Below are positions 34,337 through 46,265 of a DNA stretch of 64,000 nucleotides, piece by piece. Within the stretch, counting starts at the first letter, position 1; each line of letters opens with the position of its first letter. Source of the stretch: Pyrrhoderma lamaoense (lineage: Eukaryota > Basidiomycota > Agaricomycetes > Hymenochaetales > Hymenochaetaceae); NCBI GenBank assembly GCA_002794735.1, contig NBAZ01000007.1, forward strand, positions 496,001 to 560,000, read 5' to 3'. The notes under the pieces are model-generated. The model did no database searches. It worked only from the letters and a program-made list of their open reading frames with translations, and had not been told where the DNA came from. The position numbers and the translations under genes are program-made.

Positions 34337-37300
34337 CTACAACGTGGTTTGGCCACGCTCGGGATCACCCATACGATGTACCCTTGTACTTGGACCGATG
34401 GGAACATTACTCATATCTTGTGGAGTAATCAAAATAAACTGTTTACACTCCGCCGTGTTTGCTGTTTCAATCTACGAAAAGTGATGAGTTACTGAAGTTG
34501 TTCAATTTCATTACTAACGCACCAGCAATTTCATAGCTATACGCCTATTCACGGCATCCATGAAGACATCGAACTCGTCTTTATGACGAGTCAGTAAGGG
34601 TAACGCAGGCACAGACTGGAAGACTTACCAAGGCAACGAATAGGGCAATTAATAGCCTCCCAAAGGGATAGTAAGAGACATATTGTTGAAAAAGATTTTT
34701 CCCCTCCACTGAGTGCTTTAACTTCTTTTGTTAGGCCTTGAGTAAACGCTTGATCCTCCGTCTGTATCTTCAAGTCAAGTTTCTGTTTTTCGTGATTAAA
34801 TATGACTTTGCCACAGAAACCACGTTTTGAGAGATGTGTTTGAAATTGTAGTTTCGTTCGTATAGCGATATGACGACGGAAATTGTGCCACCGTCTCAAT
34901 CGATGTTGCACGGATTGTTTCAAACCCTAGATAAGGAAATATCTGAGTCTGAAGCGGTAGCATATAGATTCTCGGCATACTTTGTTAAGTGCCTGCATTT
35001 CTTTGATGTCCTTAACTGCGTTGTCGTACGCATACTTTGCGCGGCGAAGTCCATCTTCAAGATCATCTATTGTTGCTCCAACTCTATCGTAGAGCATTAG
35101 AGGCGAAAACACAGATGGAAGGCAGTATCTTACTCTCTTTCCTGTCTCTCAAGAGCAGACTGGACTGATTTGATATCACGTTTGACTTCGGCAACAGAAC
35201 GTGGATTATCAATCCGTACTCCTTCACATAATTTTTCGGCATCCTTAGTCCATTGCTAAGAGAGGTTAGTAAGCAGTACTCAATGGAGAGAAGATAAGGC
35301 GAACCTCATATTCCTCTTGTAGTCCTTGTGCCTCATTTTCAAGGATTTGCACAGAGCTCTGAGCTTCCGCGAGCTTACTTTCCCAGTGCTCGATCTTCTT
35401 TTGCGCTTCGACACGCTCTGCCGCTGCTTCAGATGTCAATTCCTAAATCATAAGTATACCTATATAAGACAGTGGCAAACATGATTAATTACAAGCTCAC
35501 GATTAAACCACCTTTCTTTTCGTCAAAGGCATTAATTTGAGCTTTAATCTGTTCATGTTTGGCTTTGTATAACATGTGTTCTTGTTCTGCAGCTGCTTTC
35601 CGGGTAGCTAGTTCCTTATATTGTTGCAAGGTGTTCTCCTTCTCTTCCTTTACCTCCTATATATATATCAGCAGCTTCCCCCGCTCACGAAAGTATTTAC
35701 TACACACCCGCAATCCAGCCTCTAGTGAAGCCAGGCCAGGGGAGATGTCATTACTTTGTTGATCCTCTAACGAACGCTGTGTCTGCCTCATAGCAAAGAG
35801 CTGGTCATTTATACTCTTTGCAGCAGCCTAGAGTCGGGGAAGGGTTAGCCTCTTTCAATTCATATATATGTAGCTATACCATACAGTCAGGGATTGATGT
35901 TGTCCATGCAGTTCGTCCATCTGATTCCGAATCTGTTGGACTCGACCCTGTGCATCTTTGATATCCTGAGAAGCTTGATTTTTCTTGGTGAGAAGTTTCC
36001 TGTTACATGAAACTTGGGTTAATAGCAGTAAAGGAAATCAACATAAGGAATGGACCTACTCGCGTTCTTCTTCTGGATCAGTATGTATAAAAAGGCGTTG
36101 CCTATAATCACCTGGCCTCAACGCTTCAAGGGGTACCGAAGAATAGCCGCTTCCATCACTAAAAATAACTATTGGATGAGCCCCGGGTTGAGCTTTAATG
36201 AATATAGTAGACTGACGCATATACTGTGACCCTGTACAGATCTAAGGATATAGCCGTTCCACCATGTATTTTTTCAACTGCCCTTTCTGCTTCTGATCGA
36301 GAGGTCGCGACTATAGTCCGTTCAATACGAGAATGATTTATAAACATCCGTTTCACGAATTCGTTCCTAAACTGAGGGTATGGTAAAAATGGATGGTCAT
36401 AATACAAGAGTTTCAGTATCCACTGACTTCAAGGATACGTAGTACGGTCCGATAATTGTCAGGCGGTTCGCCGCTTGAGTAATCAAACTCGTCTTTTTCG
36501 GTTACAATGATTTGTGTCTTTGGGCTACAGTAAAGACATTTTTAGCGTTTAGTCTCCAATGAGAGTGAAGATTATACTTCTGTGTGCGTATCAAGAATTG
36601 CTTCAATTTATCTCTGTCTCGGGCGTCGGTGATAGCAAAGGATTGCATAAGAGACCCAAGTGTGATGCGTAGTACTGGTGCAAAAGCCTTGTCCTTGAGC
36701 GAAACAAATAGCCCAAGTGGACCTATCGGTTTTTCCCCATACCATTCTACTGAGTCTATGAGTCTGCGCAATTCAGTCATGTTTTGCCCAAAAGCCGCAA
36801 CTCGGTCTCTGCCCAGACAAACCAGTTGGTCAGCTAGCTCTCGACACTGGTCATAGAGTTCCTTATGGCCTTTCAAGGTTGTTTCGGCTTCAGTGCGTCG
36901 GCGCGTGAGCTCTTCTCGCCGATCCTTGATCCCCTGTAACTTTAGCTCCGTCTTTCTCAGCTCTTCCGTATGTGTCTCTATATCTAACTTGACTCTCTCG
37001 AGTTTAGATTGTAGTTCTTCCCGTTCGGCCTGCTTGTCAACTTGGAGCTTTGCATTTTCTTCTTCAATTTGGCTTTCAAATTCAGAAATAGAGTTTTTAA
37101 GCCTCTTGATATCATCGGATATCTTCTTTTCATCATTCTAATCCGTCATTAGTATTACAATATTAACTATGTAATACTGCTGCTCACCGAGAACTCAATG
37201 AGTCGTGCTACACTGGCACGTAAATGTTCTTCGAGTTTATGTTTTTCTGCACTTAACTGGTCGATGTTGCCAAGGTCGCGAACCTGAATCTCTAGGGTAA

Positions 37301-38753
37301 AAATAGCAGCTGTAGCTTTTTCGTATTCCTCCTAAATGAGTATTAATATTGGCTAAGCCAGACACGTATACCACCTACCTTAGCCTTGCCCAGACTTTCT
37401 ATTATTTTGGGAATTTTTCTGGACCTCCTCGCAACCTCTTCAATTTGTTTTGTCATTGCCTGCACGCAGAGTGAGCTTGTCAAGCAATTTCTATTGAGTA
37501 ATTAATATAAGCATACTTCTTCTTTCTCTTTTACAAGCCCCCATGCCTGTTCATGTCTTAATGTCCTTATTTTCCCCCGCGTTTCCAGGGCTTTTTTAGC
37601 GCCCTCATAGCGAGCCTTTGCATCCTCGAGAGATTTCTCCAGGTCGGGAATCATCTCCTCTTTATTCTTGATTATCTTGTATAGTCTACTAACATTCGCC
37701 AAGATAATTTCATACTCTTCGCTAAGTTGTTTGAGTTGGGTTCCCTTCAAGAAAAACTGTATATATGGTCAGCACGATATAAGCCGGAGCAGGTGGGGTT
37801 TCTACCTCGTATTTCTGGGCAGAACTTGCACCTCCCAGAAACTGGCGCGCAGCATCTTGAGTAAATTACATTCGAGGTAAGTAAGATTTGTTTTATCATA
37901 TATCATATGAATAACAACGCGCACCTTGTGTCAAGACATTCAAAGGGTTATCAACTTGGATGCCCATGTGGTCAAGGATCGCGGATAATTCCTCCTTCTT
38001 GTCACTTATGATTTTTGCATCTTTCTTGCCCCTGATCTTGTAGCCACTGGTCCCTGTTGACGTAAACCTCCGCGTTATAATTATTCCATCTCCATATATA
38101 TCTTTTTTGTATGCTTCGGGTCCTTCATTTTTGAGTGTAATTGTAACTTCTGCCCAGCTTCAAAAATATCACTAACCCAGCTAATCATCAGGTTACGATT
38201 ATACGTACGTTTTCCCTTCCTGTATGAATGACTTGAGACCATTTCCTCTTCCCGTTGTGGCTGCCTTTCCTCCTAAACCTATCGTGATGGCAGTCAACAC
38301 TGCACTCTTTCCGCCTACGTTATAATATTGATTGAATGATTTCAAAACAATGATTAGTAAGAAAAAGATACACACTTCCGTTGTGCCCTGCGATGCTATA
38401 AGAAACTCCCTTGAAGGTAAATTATATCCAATACGTACCAATAATGAAGTTAATCTGCGGCCCAAATTTAAATGAGAGACGAGGATGGCACATGAATTGT
38501 ATCATTTCTATAGCATCTATGATGCCATATTCAGCAACTCTCTATTTTAAAATAAGTTTTTAGAGCAAAAGGATGTATCGAATGAATATATGCTTACGCC
38601 CTTCCTCAAATTACTAGCTACGATGGCCCCGTGAACTCTTGGATCATCATCGGATTTTGCAGAGCTTCCTTGTCCTTCAACACGAGTTCGCTTAGGTAGT
38701 AAATTCCCTTCGTGCTCGTCCTCAATATCTCCTGGGGAGTGTCGTTTACCCAT
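34337..38753 (-). CDS. SMC6: Structural maintenance of chromosomes protein 6
   Basis: ATPase arm of the Smc5/6 complex, which acts in homologous recombination and replication-stress repair. It starts at ATG 38753 ([16 protein letters not shown], a basic/acidic N-tail). The Walker A is GHNGSGKSA; its last part is split across an intron. It is followed by [19 protein letters not shown] and [18 protein letters not shown] (the family hallmark). Long coiled coils run at 37,750-36,880. The hinge region is near 36,500-36,880 ([20 protein letters not shown]). A second coil follows, then the ABC signature [20 protein letters not shown] at about 34,680-34,740, and the D-loop [15 protein letters not shown]. 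The C-terminus reads [19 protein letters not shown] and stops at 34337-34339. About 20 small introns of 45-70 nt. I did not resolve every exon. Confidence 0.95.
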
Positions 38754-38959
38754 TGCTTGAGGGCTACCGCTGAGTGAAAGACGCGATTGATCTCTACAAT
38801 AAGAGAGACACGCGGGCGTGATAGCGAATTACATGGTGACAGACAAAGCGCGTTTGTCACGTGTTCTCTTGTTACGAGCGCGCTTGTCTTTGGATGCGTT
38901 TTGCCATATTTAAAAGTTCAACACCGACTTATCAGTTCAGGCTTTTGCTCATATTTGAT
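38754..38959. promoter_or_regulatory. Short divergent promoter SMC6 / NUR1-like
   Basis: Only 206 bases separate the two divergent start codons. It holds a CACGTG (38858-38863) within AGCGCGTTTGTCACGTG. A similar AGCGCGCTTGTC copy starts at 38877, so a short direct repeat surrounds the E-box. Two ACGCG cores (38781, 38810) resemble half of the MluI cell-cycle box. Regulation by bHLH or MBF-type factors is inference. Confidence 0.5.
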
Positions 38960-40362
38960 ATGCTTCGAAAGCTTGCGCAGAGTAACGCAAGCAGCGTGTC
39001 AGGATCTCCTGCGAGGCGTAAGAGTATATTCGCCGATGTTGGGACTAACACACCGCCTCGTTCTCCTCTCTCCACGCTTTCGAATGGACACACTAGCCCA
39101 GGTACTCCCCGAACGCCTCGAATTACGCAGCATAGGTCACCTGTAGACCAGCCCTCTCTGTCTGCCTCAAGGCAATTTGACTGGGATGCTGCAAGGCAGA
39201 GAAAACCTCCACCATATGGTACTCCTTTAGAGGGAGCTCGAGCGAAAGCTGCTAGAAAAAGTGAAGCAAATACAAAAAAGCGTATTATTAGAAAGAAGGG
39301 CCTTATAGAAAGGTTGCACATCTTGTTTCTGCTATTACATATCTCACTGAAAAACAGCCAATCGAAACAGAGTAATGACTTTCCCCGGCAATGTCATGCA
39401 TCATATTTCAATGTTTCCTAATAATTTACCTATGCCGGAACCAAAAACAAGTGCAGTTGTTTTGGGAGGAACGATGCACGTAGTGAATCTTCTTGTTCGT
39501 CTTTCGCATAGTCGCCATATCGCTGAGGAAGAAATGCCCTGGTCAGAAATTTATGGTGAATCTAAGAGCAGCAGATGGGTTAACTGGGTTGGTCCTAATT
39601 CTAGATTAAACTCATTACAAGCTAATGGAAGCTCTAGACGACAGTCTTCACAATAATACTCATTTGCTCTTCATTCTTCAATACTTTTCGTCTTCTTTCC
39701 CGAATTCGAATATATAGTCTTTATCATCGTACAGAGCCTGTTAATTCTCCTCATGCCTGCTTTGTGACAACGGAGCTCGACACCGATCCCCTTGAGGTCC
39801 CACCTATATCGTACAGAATCCTCTCATGGCTTGCATATCAATTTTCAATTTCTTGGCGTTTTCTCCTGAATTTCAAGCCACCAGCACCGCGTGCTACAGG
39901 AGCAAATGTTTCTCGATTTCAACAGCTTCATATGTGGGATCCTAGTGAACTTGAATTACGCCTTTTTTCAATCTACTCCCCGGCACACGCTTTTCTGTGG
40001 ATGGTGACTACTGGTTCTAATTGGATCGTCATGTTCATCATTATGGGCATGGTCGGATTACAAGTTAGTTTTTTCTAACCTCCTCAGGAACTGTCTTACT
40101 GAAGCTACCCTGTATAGATTCATATGCTTATCAGTAGCTACGAAGGCCTTTTGAAAGATAAGGCAATTATTGCTTCTGAGGTCATGAATGAATACAATAA
40201 CAAAGTATGCCTGCTTTTCATATCTTTTCTTTCAGTATGTATTGGTGCTTAATGGGGTACTTTATTGCATTGCAGTTTGTTCATCCTCGGGTCTTTCCTC
40301 TTCGTGAGGATAAAGCTGTTATGACACATCAAGCGGAATTTATTGAATTTTGGAACGAATAA
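38960..40362 (+). CDS. Nuclear rim protein of the NUR1 type
   Basis: Five exons: 38960-39312, 39371-about 39555 (or 39592), 39735-40063, 40118-40204 and 40276-40362. Exon 1 is a Ser/Pro-rich basic nucleoplasmic tail (PRRSP-type sites) ending KKRIIRKKGLIER. The middle has hydrophobic helices (SAVVLGGTMHVVNLLVRLSH, YRILSWLAYQFSISWRFLL). The C-terminal part holds MWDPSELELRLFSIYSPAHAF, a transmembrane helix WIVMFIIMGMVGLQIHML, and EVMNEYNNKFVHPRVFPLRED. This last block is the fungal Nur1-family hallmark. Yeast Nur1 pairs with the LEM protein Heh1 at the inner nuclear membrane to hold rDNA and silent chromatin. The donor of exon 2 has two phase-1 choices. An unspliced reading would stop at 39656. 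Confidence 0.68.
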
Positions 40363-40669
40363 ATGCTGCTTTAACATCCCTCATATAATTGACGGCTTCT
40401 TTTATAGATTTAATGACCACAAGATGATCTTATTCTTCTTCCCCTCATTTCGACTCACATACTTGTATCACTCCAATCATGTTGTATCTAATCTTCCTCG
40501 AATGACATTTGAAGTGCTTTCTGTTTTTATGACCGTGTCAGTATAACATATTCGTGTATGAGTGTTAAGTTATTAGTTACCGGCCCTAAACTTGATTAAA
40601 TTAGTCGCTCTAAGTTATTAACATGGGGTATGCCTCATCTGTTCTTTTGTTTTGCTTTACTGAAACGCG
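40363..40669. other. Intergenic region
   Basis: 307 AT-rich bases between two plus-strand genes. Nothing recognised. Confidence 0.4.
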
Positions 40670-42193
40670 ATGTCATCTCTGAAAATAAAGTTGTCAAGAC
40701 CAAAAGCTCGTAATCCTTTGGTACGCTGCCCACTGTCACAACGCTCTCAAACTCAATATTACTAATGCATTCTTCCCGAAATTGATGGGATTCTCATATG
40801 TAAGCCGGAGTCACGCAGGAAGGAAGTAAACTCTGAGGATGAGAATACAGTACAGTTGACTGACGACATTGGTTAGCTTTGCCCTACTTTCTTCGCCCTC
40901 TACCGACATCGCTTGAAGTATCCACAGCTCGAAATCATTGCAAAATACAGGAAAGCATAGAGACTGAATTTCATTTCTACAGAACACCTGTTAACTATGC
41001 GAAGTCGGAAACATAGCCAAGTTACCGAGGCACAGAGCCTGTTTGAAGACGTCATGGATGTTGATATTATCGGTGGCCCGTCAAATCAGTCGGAACGAAG
41101 TGTTTCTCCTCCACCACTTCGTGAAAAATCGTCGCGGAAACGAGGAAAGAAGAAAGTAGTATACTCCGACGGAGAAGGGGACGATGAATTCATTGACGCC
41201 GGGAGAATTGTTAATGAAGAAGAAGACGAAGAGTTTGTTGAAGAGGACTCTCCCGGAGGAAGTCAGGGAACTTAAAGAAGTCTGGAGCTGGTATGAGGAA
41301 TCGGGGCAAAGGTTTGAAGGAAAAAGAACGTAGAGGTACTGTCAACGATATTGTAATGAAAGATGAGCGAAGGGCTAGCGGAAAATCATCTGAAGGAGCA
41401 GCGACAATAGCAGGTACAAAGAGACGACGCGAAACTATATCTGAGCCCCCAGTGGAGGAAGGTGCCAATCCTGAAAACAGCATCTCACGAACTTCATCGA
41501 GCATCTCGCTTAGCCAGCCAAAGGAAGAGACTCTCCCCCAGCAACTATTCAGCCTCATCTAAAGATGCGAAAGCTCCCACCCATTAAGAAGAACAAAACG
41601 GCAATATCATATACATCAGGTCCTTCGACACCCGTCTCATCGAGAGGTGATTCAGCAGCTGGAGAATCCTCAACCAATCCCGGGCTTCCTATCCATGTTT
41701 CATTGCCCCGAAAACCCATAGCACCTCTTAAAAAGACAAACGACATTGATCTATCAAGTCCAGATATCTATAACAGTCTCTTTAAAGGGGTAGCTTCAGC
41801 CCCAAGAGTCGGGGTCAATTCGAGGTTTGTAGCAATTTTTTCTAATAGTTTTTAATAACGAATAACGGGATAAATCATGGACAGACTAAAGGAAGAGGAA
41901 CGTCGTAGGGAACTCATGAGGATGCGAGATGAGACACGCGCAGCTCGCATGGCTGAGCTTCAGGTTCGATTTCTAATGAGCTCTCTTGCCCAATGTTTGA
42001 CGAATCACCTATAATATAGAGGAACTGTTTTGACCTGGCAGCAGGTCAAGAGAAGGTGGCGCGCTTTGAAGCATCACTTCGTAATCGTAATAGTCCTGCT
42101 CTCTATCCAAATCACTTGGGCTCCGCAATAAAATACTATGTAGGACGAGGATATACTCAACCCTTTCAAGGCTCTCCTCCCAAGAGACTATAA
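40670..42193 (+). pseudogene. Orphan acidic/basic nuclear-looking protein; frame broken twice
   Basis: Start exon 40670-40720 (MSSLKIKLSRPKARNPL), exon 40811-40871 and exon from 40983 join in phase. The coding pattern then passes through three frames: 40997-41250 (KRGKKKVVYSDGEGDDEF, an acidic run), 41250-41540 (GLKEKERRGTVNDIVMKDER) and 41520-41825 (MRKLPPIKKNKTAISYTSG). No GT-AG intron of possible size separates them. After intron 3, exons encode LKEEERRRELMRMRDETRAAR and NCFDLAAGQEKVARFEASLR, followed by NSPALYPNHLGSAIKYY and the stop at 42193. The end of the protein looks well preserved. I do not recognise the family. The two shifts may be sequence errors or a decaying gene, so pseudogene is a provisional label. 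Confidence 0.5.
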
Positions 42194-42454
42194 TCTAAAC
42201 ACCATAATCATCTTCTGACCTGGAGGCGGACGAGATAGACGTATCCGTACTTATATGGCCTTTAAGAATCCATTCGGAAGGGAAGTCCAGAGTGACTTTA
42301 CATCCGGACTGTTGCATTCTCCTAGCTAATATCATTCATCCCACCCCCTAACTGTGACATGAGATGGGTGATTTTCATCAAATATATTGGCATGTCAATA
42401 ACAATAAAAACTGAAACAGGGCTTTGTAATTTACACTTGACACTACCAGTAGAA
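42194..42454. other. Convergent 3' intergenic region
   Basis: 260 bases between converging ends. Nothing recognised. Confidence 0.4.
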
Positions 42455-44197
42455 TCAGAGAGTATAGGATAATAATTTCACTTCATTACGCTTGTTTCCG
42501 AAAGCCCACCAAAATATATAGTGAAAGCATGCACTAAGAAGATTACCGGCGAGCTCACTCGCGTATATGGATACCACTCAAACCAACAATCTCAGTAGCG
42601 AGTAGAGGAATGATGAAGTGTAACTCACCCTTCTTGACCCAGGTGAGGGTAGCCTCAATCTCGCCATCTGGCTCACCATTGTAGTAAGGAGCTAGTCCCC
42701 GTCGCTAGATGAACCAACCTAGGGGAATACCAGTGTCAGTATAGATACGACTACTCCAAAAAGAGGAAACATACAGCCAAGAGAAGGATAAGTCCAGGGA
42801 TCATTGCAGAAAATGCCGTCCCATATTTGAAGCAGCGGGAGTAGCTATTTCCGAGAAGACCAACACTGCACGACCCAATGAGCGTTACAATTAGAGCATG
42901 ATCCCCCAGATTGGTGTGGACAGCAATAGCATGGGCGACCCAAAAGGAGGCACTCGCAATAATCATCGTAGATAGCATTTGCCGAGAGAACCATCTCTGT
43001 TGGAAGAGCATAGCAGATACAAATACGAAGAGAGGTACGATGAATATGAATATCCATGTCGGGATAGGTTGCTTGTACCAACTGTAGCTTTCGTCTCGAT
43101 AACAATCCTTGATGAGACTCAAGCCGCTGGAATTAGAGAATGTGATGGTCTCCCCATCAGTCGCATTTCCCGACCCTCCGAGGCCATCGCTTCGTGCTAT
43201 TCTGCGCTGTGTCGGTGCCGTTGAGTATAGTAGAGTTAGTGGCCTGGACGACCTTGCCAATTATTTCGAGTTTCTTCTTCTTATTGAAGCCAAGAAAAGA
43301 TCGGTCCCAATGTACTGCCCAACTCCCTACCAGCAACGTTCATAAGAAGTCGATACATATTTAAATTCAAATGTATACGCACCACAAATAACAAAGTAAC
43401 AATACCACTGAAGAGTTTTGCAAATCCCGAAGCCCAATCACATGAGGCGATATCCAAGAGACTCGTCACTATCGAGGTAGATCAATACCTATCATTCTAG
43501 GAGCTCATTACTGGTTAAACGTACGGAAAACAGAAGTCGGGAGAAGTGAGATGATAGCTCCCGATGTGATCGCAGTATAACAGAAGAACTCTCCTTTAAT
43601 GCATGAAAGTCCACGTGCAGCGACGGATGAGATGAAGGCCAAAAAGAATTCTATAGGAGAGGGTGAGTAGTAAGGTTTCTTTTCCTTGTCCATCACCCAG
43701 ACAATTAAAACGCCTAGAATACCAGCAACACACATATCAAGGATACTGCCTCCAAATGCAACCCCGCTGATCAAGAAAGAGGAAAAAAAGGAAAGGACGG
43801 GACGGAATTTAGGGTGATATATCGGAGGCGGAAATATTCGTTCAAGCCTGTCCTTCCCATTTGATAGCGAGAGCCTGGAACCGAGTATATCTGCCTCTAT
43901 TCTCGACACATCGTCGATTGCATTGAAGTTGAGCGAGGTCTTCGCTTCGATTATTATGCGGTAGCTAGTTCTAGGGAAGTGTAGAGTGACTATATTCGTC
44001 ACATATTGGACCCGGACATAGACATTGTAGAGTTTGGCGATTGTTAGGATTCGAGGGATAATCCGATGAGGAGGGCTTCCAGACTTGAGTTGAGCCTTCG
44101 CAAATGCTTCTAAGAAGTCCTGGACCTCCTTTTGTACATCTACACTTGGCTCTTCATCGGTGGCATCAGACGAAGGGGGTGTTTTTACTGAGTCCAT
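42455..44197 (-). pseudogene. Prm10/ThrE-family multipass membrane protein with in-frame stop
   Basis: Exon 1 (43525-44197, start MDSVKTPPSSDATDEEP) has the ThrE N-domain: FLEAFAKAQLKSGSPPHRII then VQYVTNIVTLHFPRTSY. Helices follow (FLISGVAFGGSILDMCVAGIL). Exon 2 (43383-43468) and the next exon give LFSGIVTLLFVGVGQYIGTDLFLA, the expected family helix. In the same frame a TAA (43261-43263) follows, directly ahead of more family sequence: DCYRDESYSWYKQPIPTWIF, then helices up to YGTAFSAMIPGLILLLA. C-terminal exons near 42640-42700 (GLAPYYNGEPDGEIEATLTW) and 42455-42500 (FWWAFGNKRNE) match the usual end. In yeast, PRM10 is pheromone-induced, and bacterial ThrE exports threonine. The stop may be real decay or an error. 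Confidence 0.65.
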
Positions 44198-46265
44198 TTG
44201 GAGGTCAGTGAGAAGAGAGTGGTGGATCAACTCCGACTTTTAAGTATGCCATTGAGAGCAGTCTGGTTTGAAATGACGAAGAACTTTCGTCAGACATGAG
44301 CAGCTACTAGCAGTACATGGAGACTTGAAGCATGCGATGCCACAGTGACAGTGATCTTGGACGAGGCTTAAAGTATCAATCTCAGAAACGAGCGATAATA
44401 ATAAAGCGGGATGTAAAGTGAACATAACTAGAAATGGAAGCTTAGTATTATCCAAGTTCCCACGATTCTTACCCTCACAAGTTTAGAATCGAAGTTCATA
44501 TAGAACATCGCAAACTACTACTTACATAAGTGCATATCTATCTTTTGTTTATGAATATAATATAAGAACCAGGAGCCTGATACGGGACAGATCATGGAAG
44601 CTACTGTGAACTTTCTCGGCTTGTCTGACTTGAGATGTGAATTCTCTGATTCACATGTATTCAACGGGCCAGGGTATCTACATACCATACTTCACTGCAT
44701 GAACAAGATCTTACAGATCTACTAACAAATCGCTACCCTAAGAGTCAATGGATCTACACGCAAGGAATGAGTAGAACTGACACTCTAGAATCACCATACC
44801 AGAACCAGCCCTGTCAGAGCTTAAGCTTGATCCTTGTCTTCCCCGCTACTTTCTTCTTATGGTAATTCCCGAGCTTTTACGCTGATACGGTTGCCATCCT
44901 ATCATCCCATCAATCAACAGGCTTAAGCTAATCGCTATGTGCATTGAATGTGTAAATATGTGGCTATAGCAAATCTTATCATATCGATCTTCTTCTTCGC
45001 CCCTGTTTCCGCAGTTGGTATCTGTTTGTTGATAATCACAGTGATCATTGCATTATAATGCCGTGTGGATTAGTTTTTTTCTTTCTTATTTTTTCTTTTT
45101 TCTGGGGTCTGGGGTTAAAAGTGGCCACGGGGTCACATCCAAATCATATATTTATTCCCTTTGTTCCCTTTGTGAGTGATGAGTTGATAATTAAGGCGAG
45201 AGATGTAAATGATCATTGGTACAAATCCGGATACTTTCACTCACTATAATCATATTCGACCGTCCATTACTTTCTATCAATATCTTTTAACTCATTCAGT
45301 TTATTTCTCGCCTCAGCTTTCCATGTTCTCAGATCAAAATACTCATGTGGCTCGCTTTGCTTCTCTAATTTTTTCCAACAACTTTCGATTACTTCCCTGT
45401 GTATCCTTCTTCCCTATAAGTTACAAGAAGATGAATTTTTTGATAGTAGAGTAACCGATCTGTGCCTCGGAAATTGGGATAACCTTATAGGCAATAGCTG
45501 AATTCTACTAATTTAAGACTTAGTAGACAAATTTGCGGAGCTGTAAGTCAGAGTTAATAACATAGACTTACATGCACCCTTCCTCGAATAATTTATCAAC
45601 CGTCGATGGCCATGAAACAAGTGTGTCCTCATATCTCAATGACTGTTGGTCCTTACCCCTTTTCTTATACCATATATACGGGTGGGTATGCGAAAGGATG
45701 CCAGGAATCGTAAGCGACTTACGATTTTTGGTTATTTTCTCGCCTGAATTCAAGGAAACGCCCGCTTATGTACTGGTGCCTGGCATCCTTTCGTATACCC
45801 ACCTGTAGAATATCAGATGAGAAATTTGAAAATAAGACAATATCCCCAATAGACCGGGAGTTTGGTGGGTCCGCATTGATGTATTCATACTGAGAGTTTA
45901 CCGACTTTACTTATTTTTAAAGATGGACATCGCCCTTGGCTTTCTTGTACGTATAAGAGGGTATCATCGGCAGCCAACTTTATTGAGTCTCTTTGATACA
46001 AGATATATAGTGTATCCTAACTCTCAATACAGATCTATATTGATTAAGGTTACAAGTTTGTTTACGCACGAGGATGGGTGCAAGTTTTTGTTTTCATTAT
46101 ATCACGCAGACTAGATGAATGGATTAGGATAGTAAACTACGATAAACATTGCATAAAAGACTATGGTAATTTTGTGGATTGATGGTGGGTGGATAGATAT
46201 TTGAAAGACCCGAGAAAAGTCATGTAATAAGGCACAGATAGCAAGCCATCATTCGTTATCGGTGG
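44198..46265. other. Gene-free region holding a nested inverted repeat
   Basis: Two kb without a supportable exon. Small frames (for example minus 44240-44455, Cys-rich) lack splice-consistent partners. The only structure seen is the inverted repeat at 45681-45803, listed separately. Confidence 0.4.
45681..45803. repeat. Nested inverted repeat (25-bp arms with inner 9-bp hairpin)
   Basis: Arm 45681-45705 (GGTGGGTATGCGAAAGGATG...) is the reverse complement of 45779-45803 with one mismatch (24 of 25). The spacer is 73 bases. Directly inside the left arm, AATCGTAAG-CGA-CTTACGATT (45706-45726) forms a perfect 9-bp hairpin with a 3-base loop. Nothing coding overlaps it. It may be a footprint of a foldback element or a structured transcript. 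Confidence 0.75.

Noticed and set aside
43134..43345. Alternative 46-nt intron (donor about 43248) in the Prm10-like gene as an escape from the in-frame stop
   Set aside because: It joins in phase, but it begins downstream of the TAA at 43261-43263 and so cannot remove it.
44240..44455. Minus-strand Cys-rich 71-codon frame (HCHCGIACFKSPCTASSCSC)
   Set aside because: It looks tempting as a small secreted protein, but it has no plausible signal peptide, no splice partner and no recognised spacing. Too weak to call.
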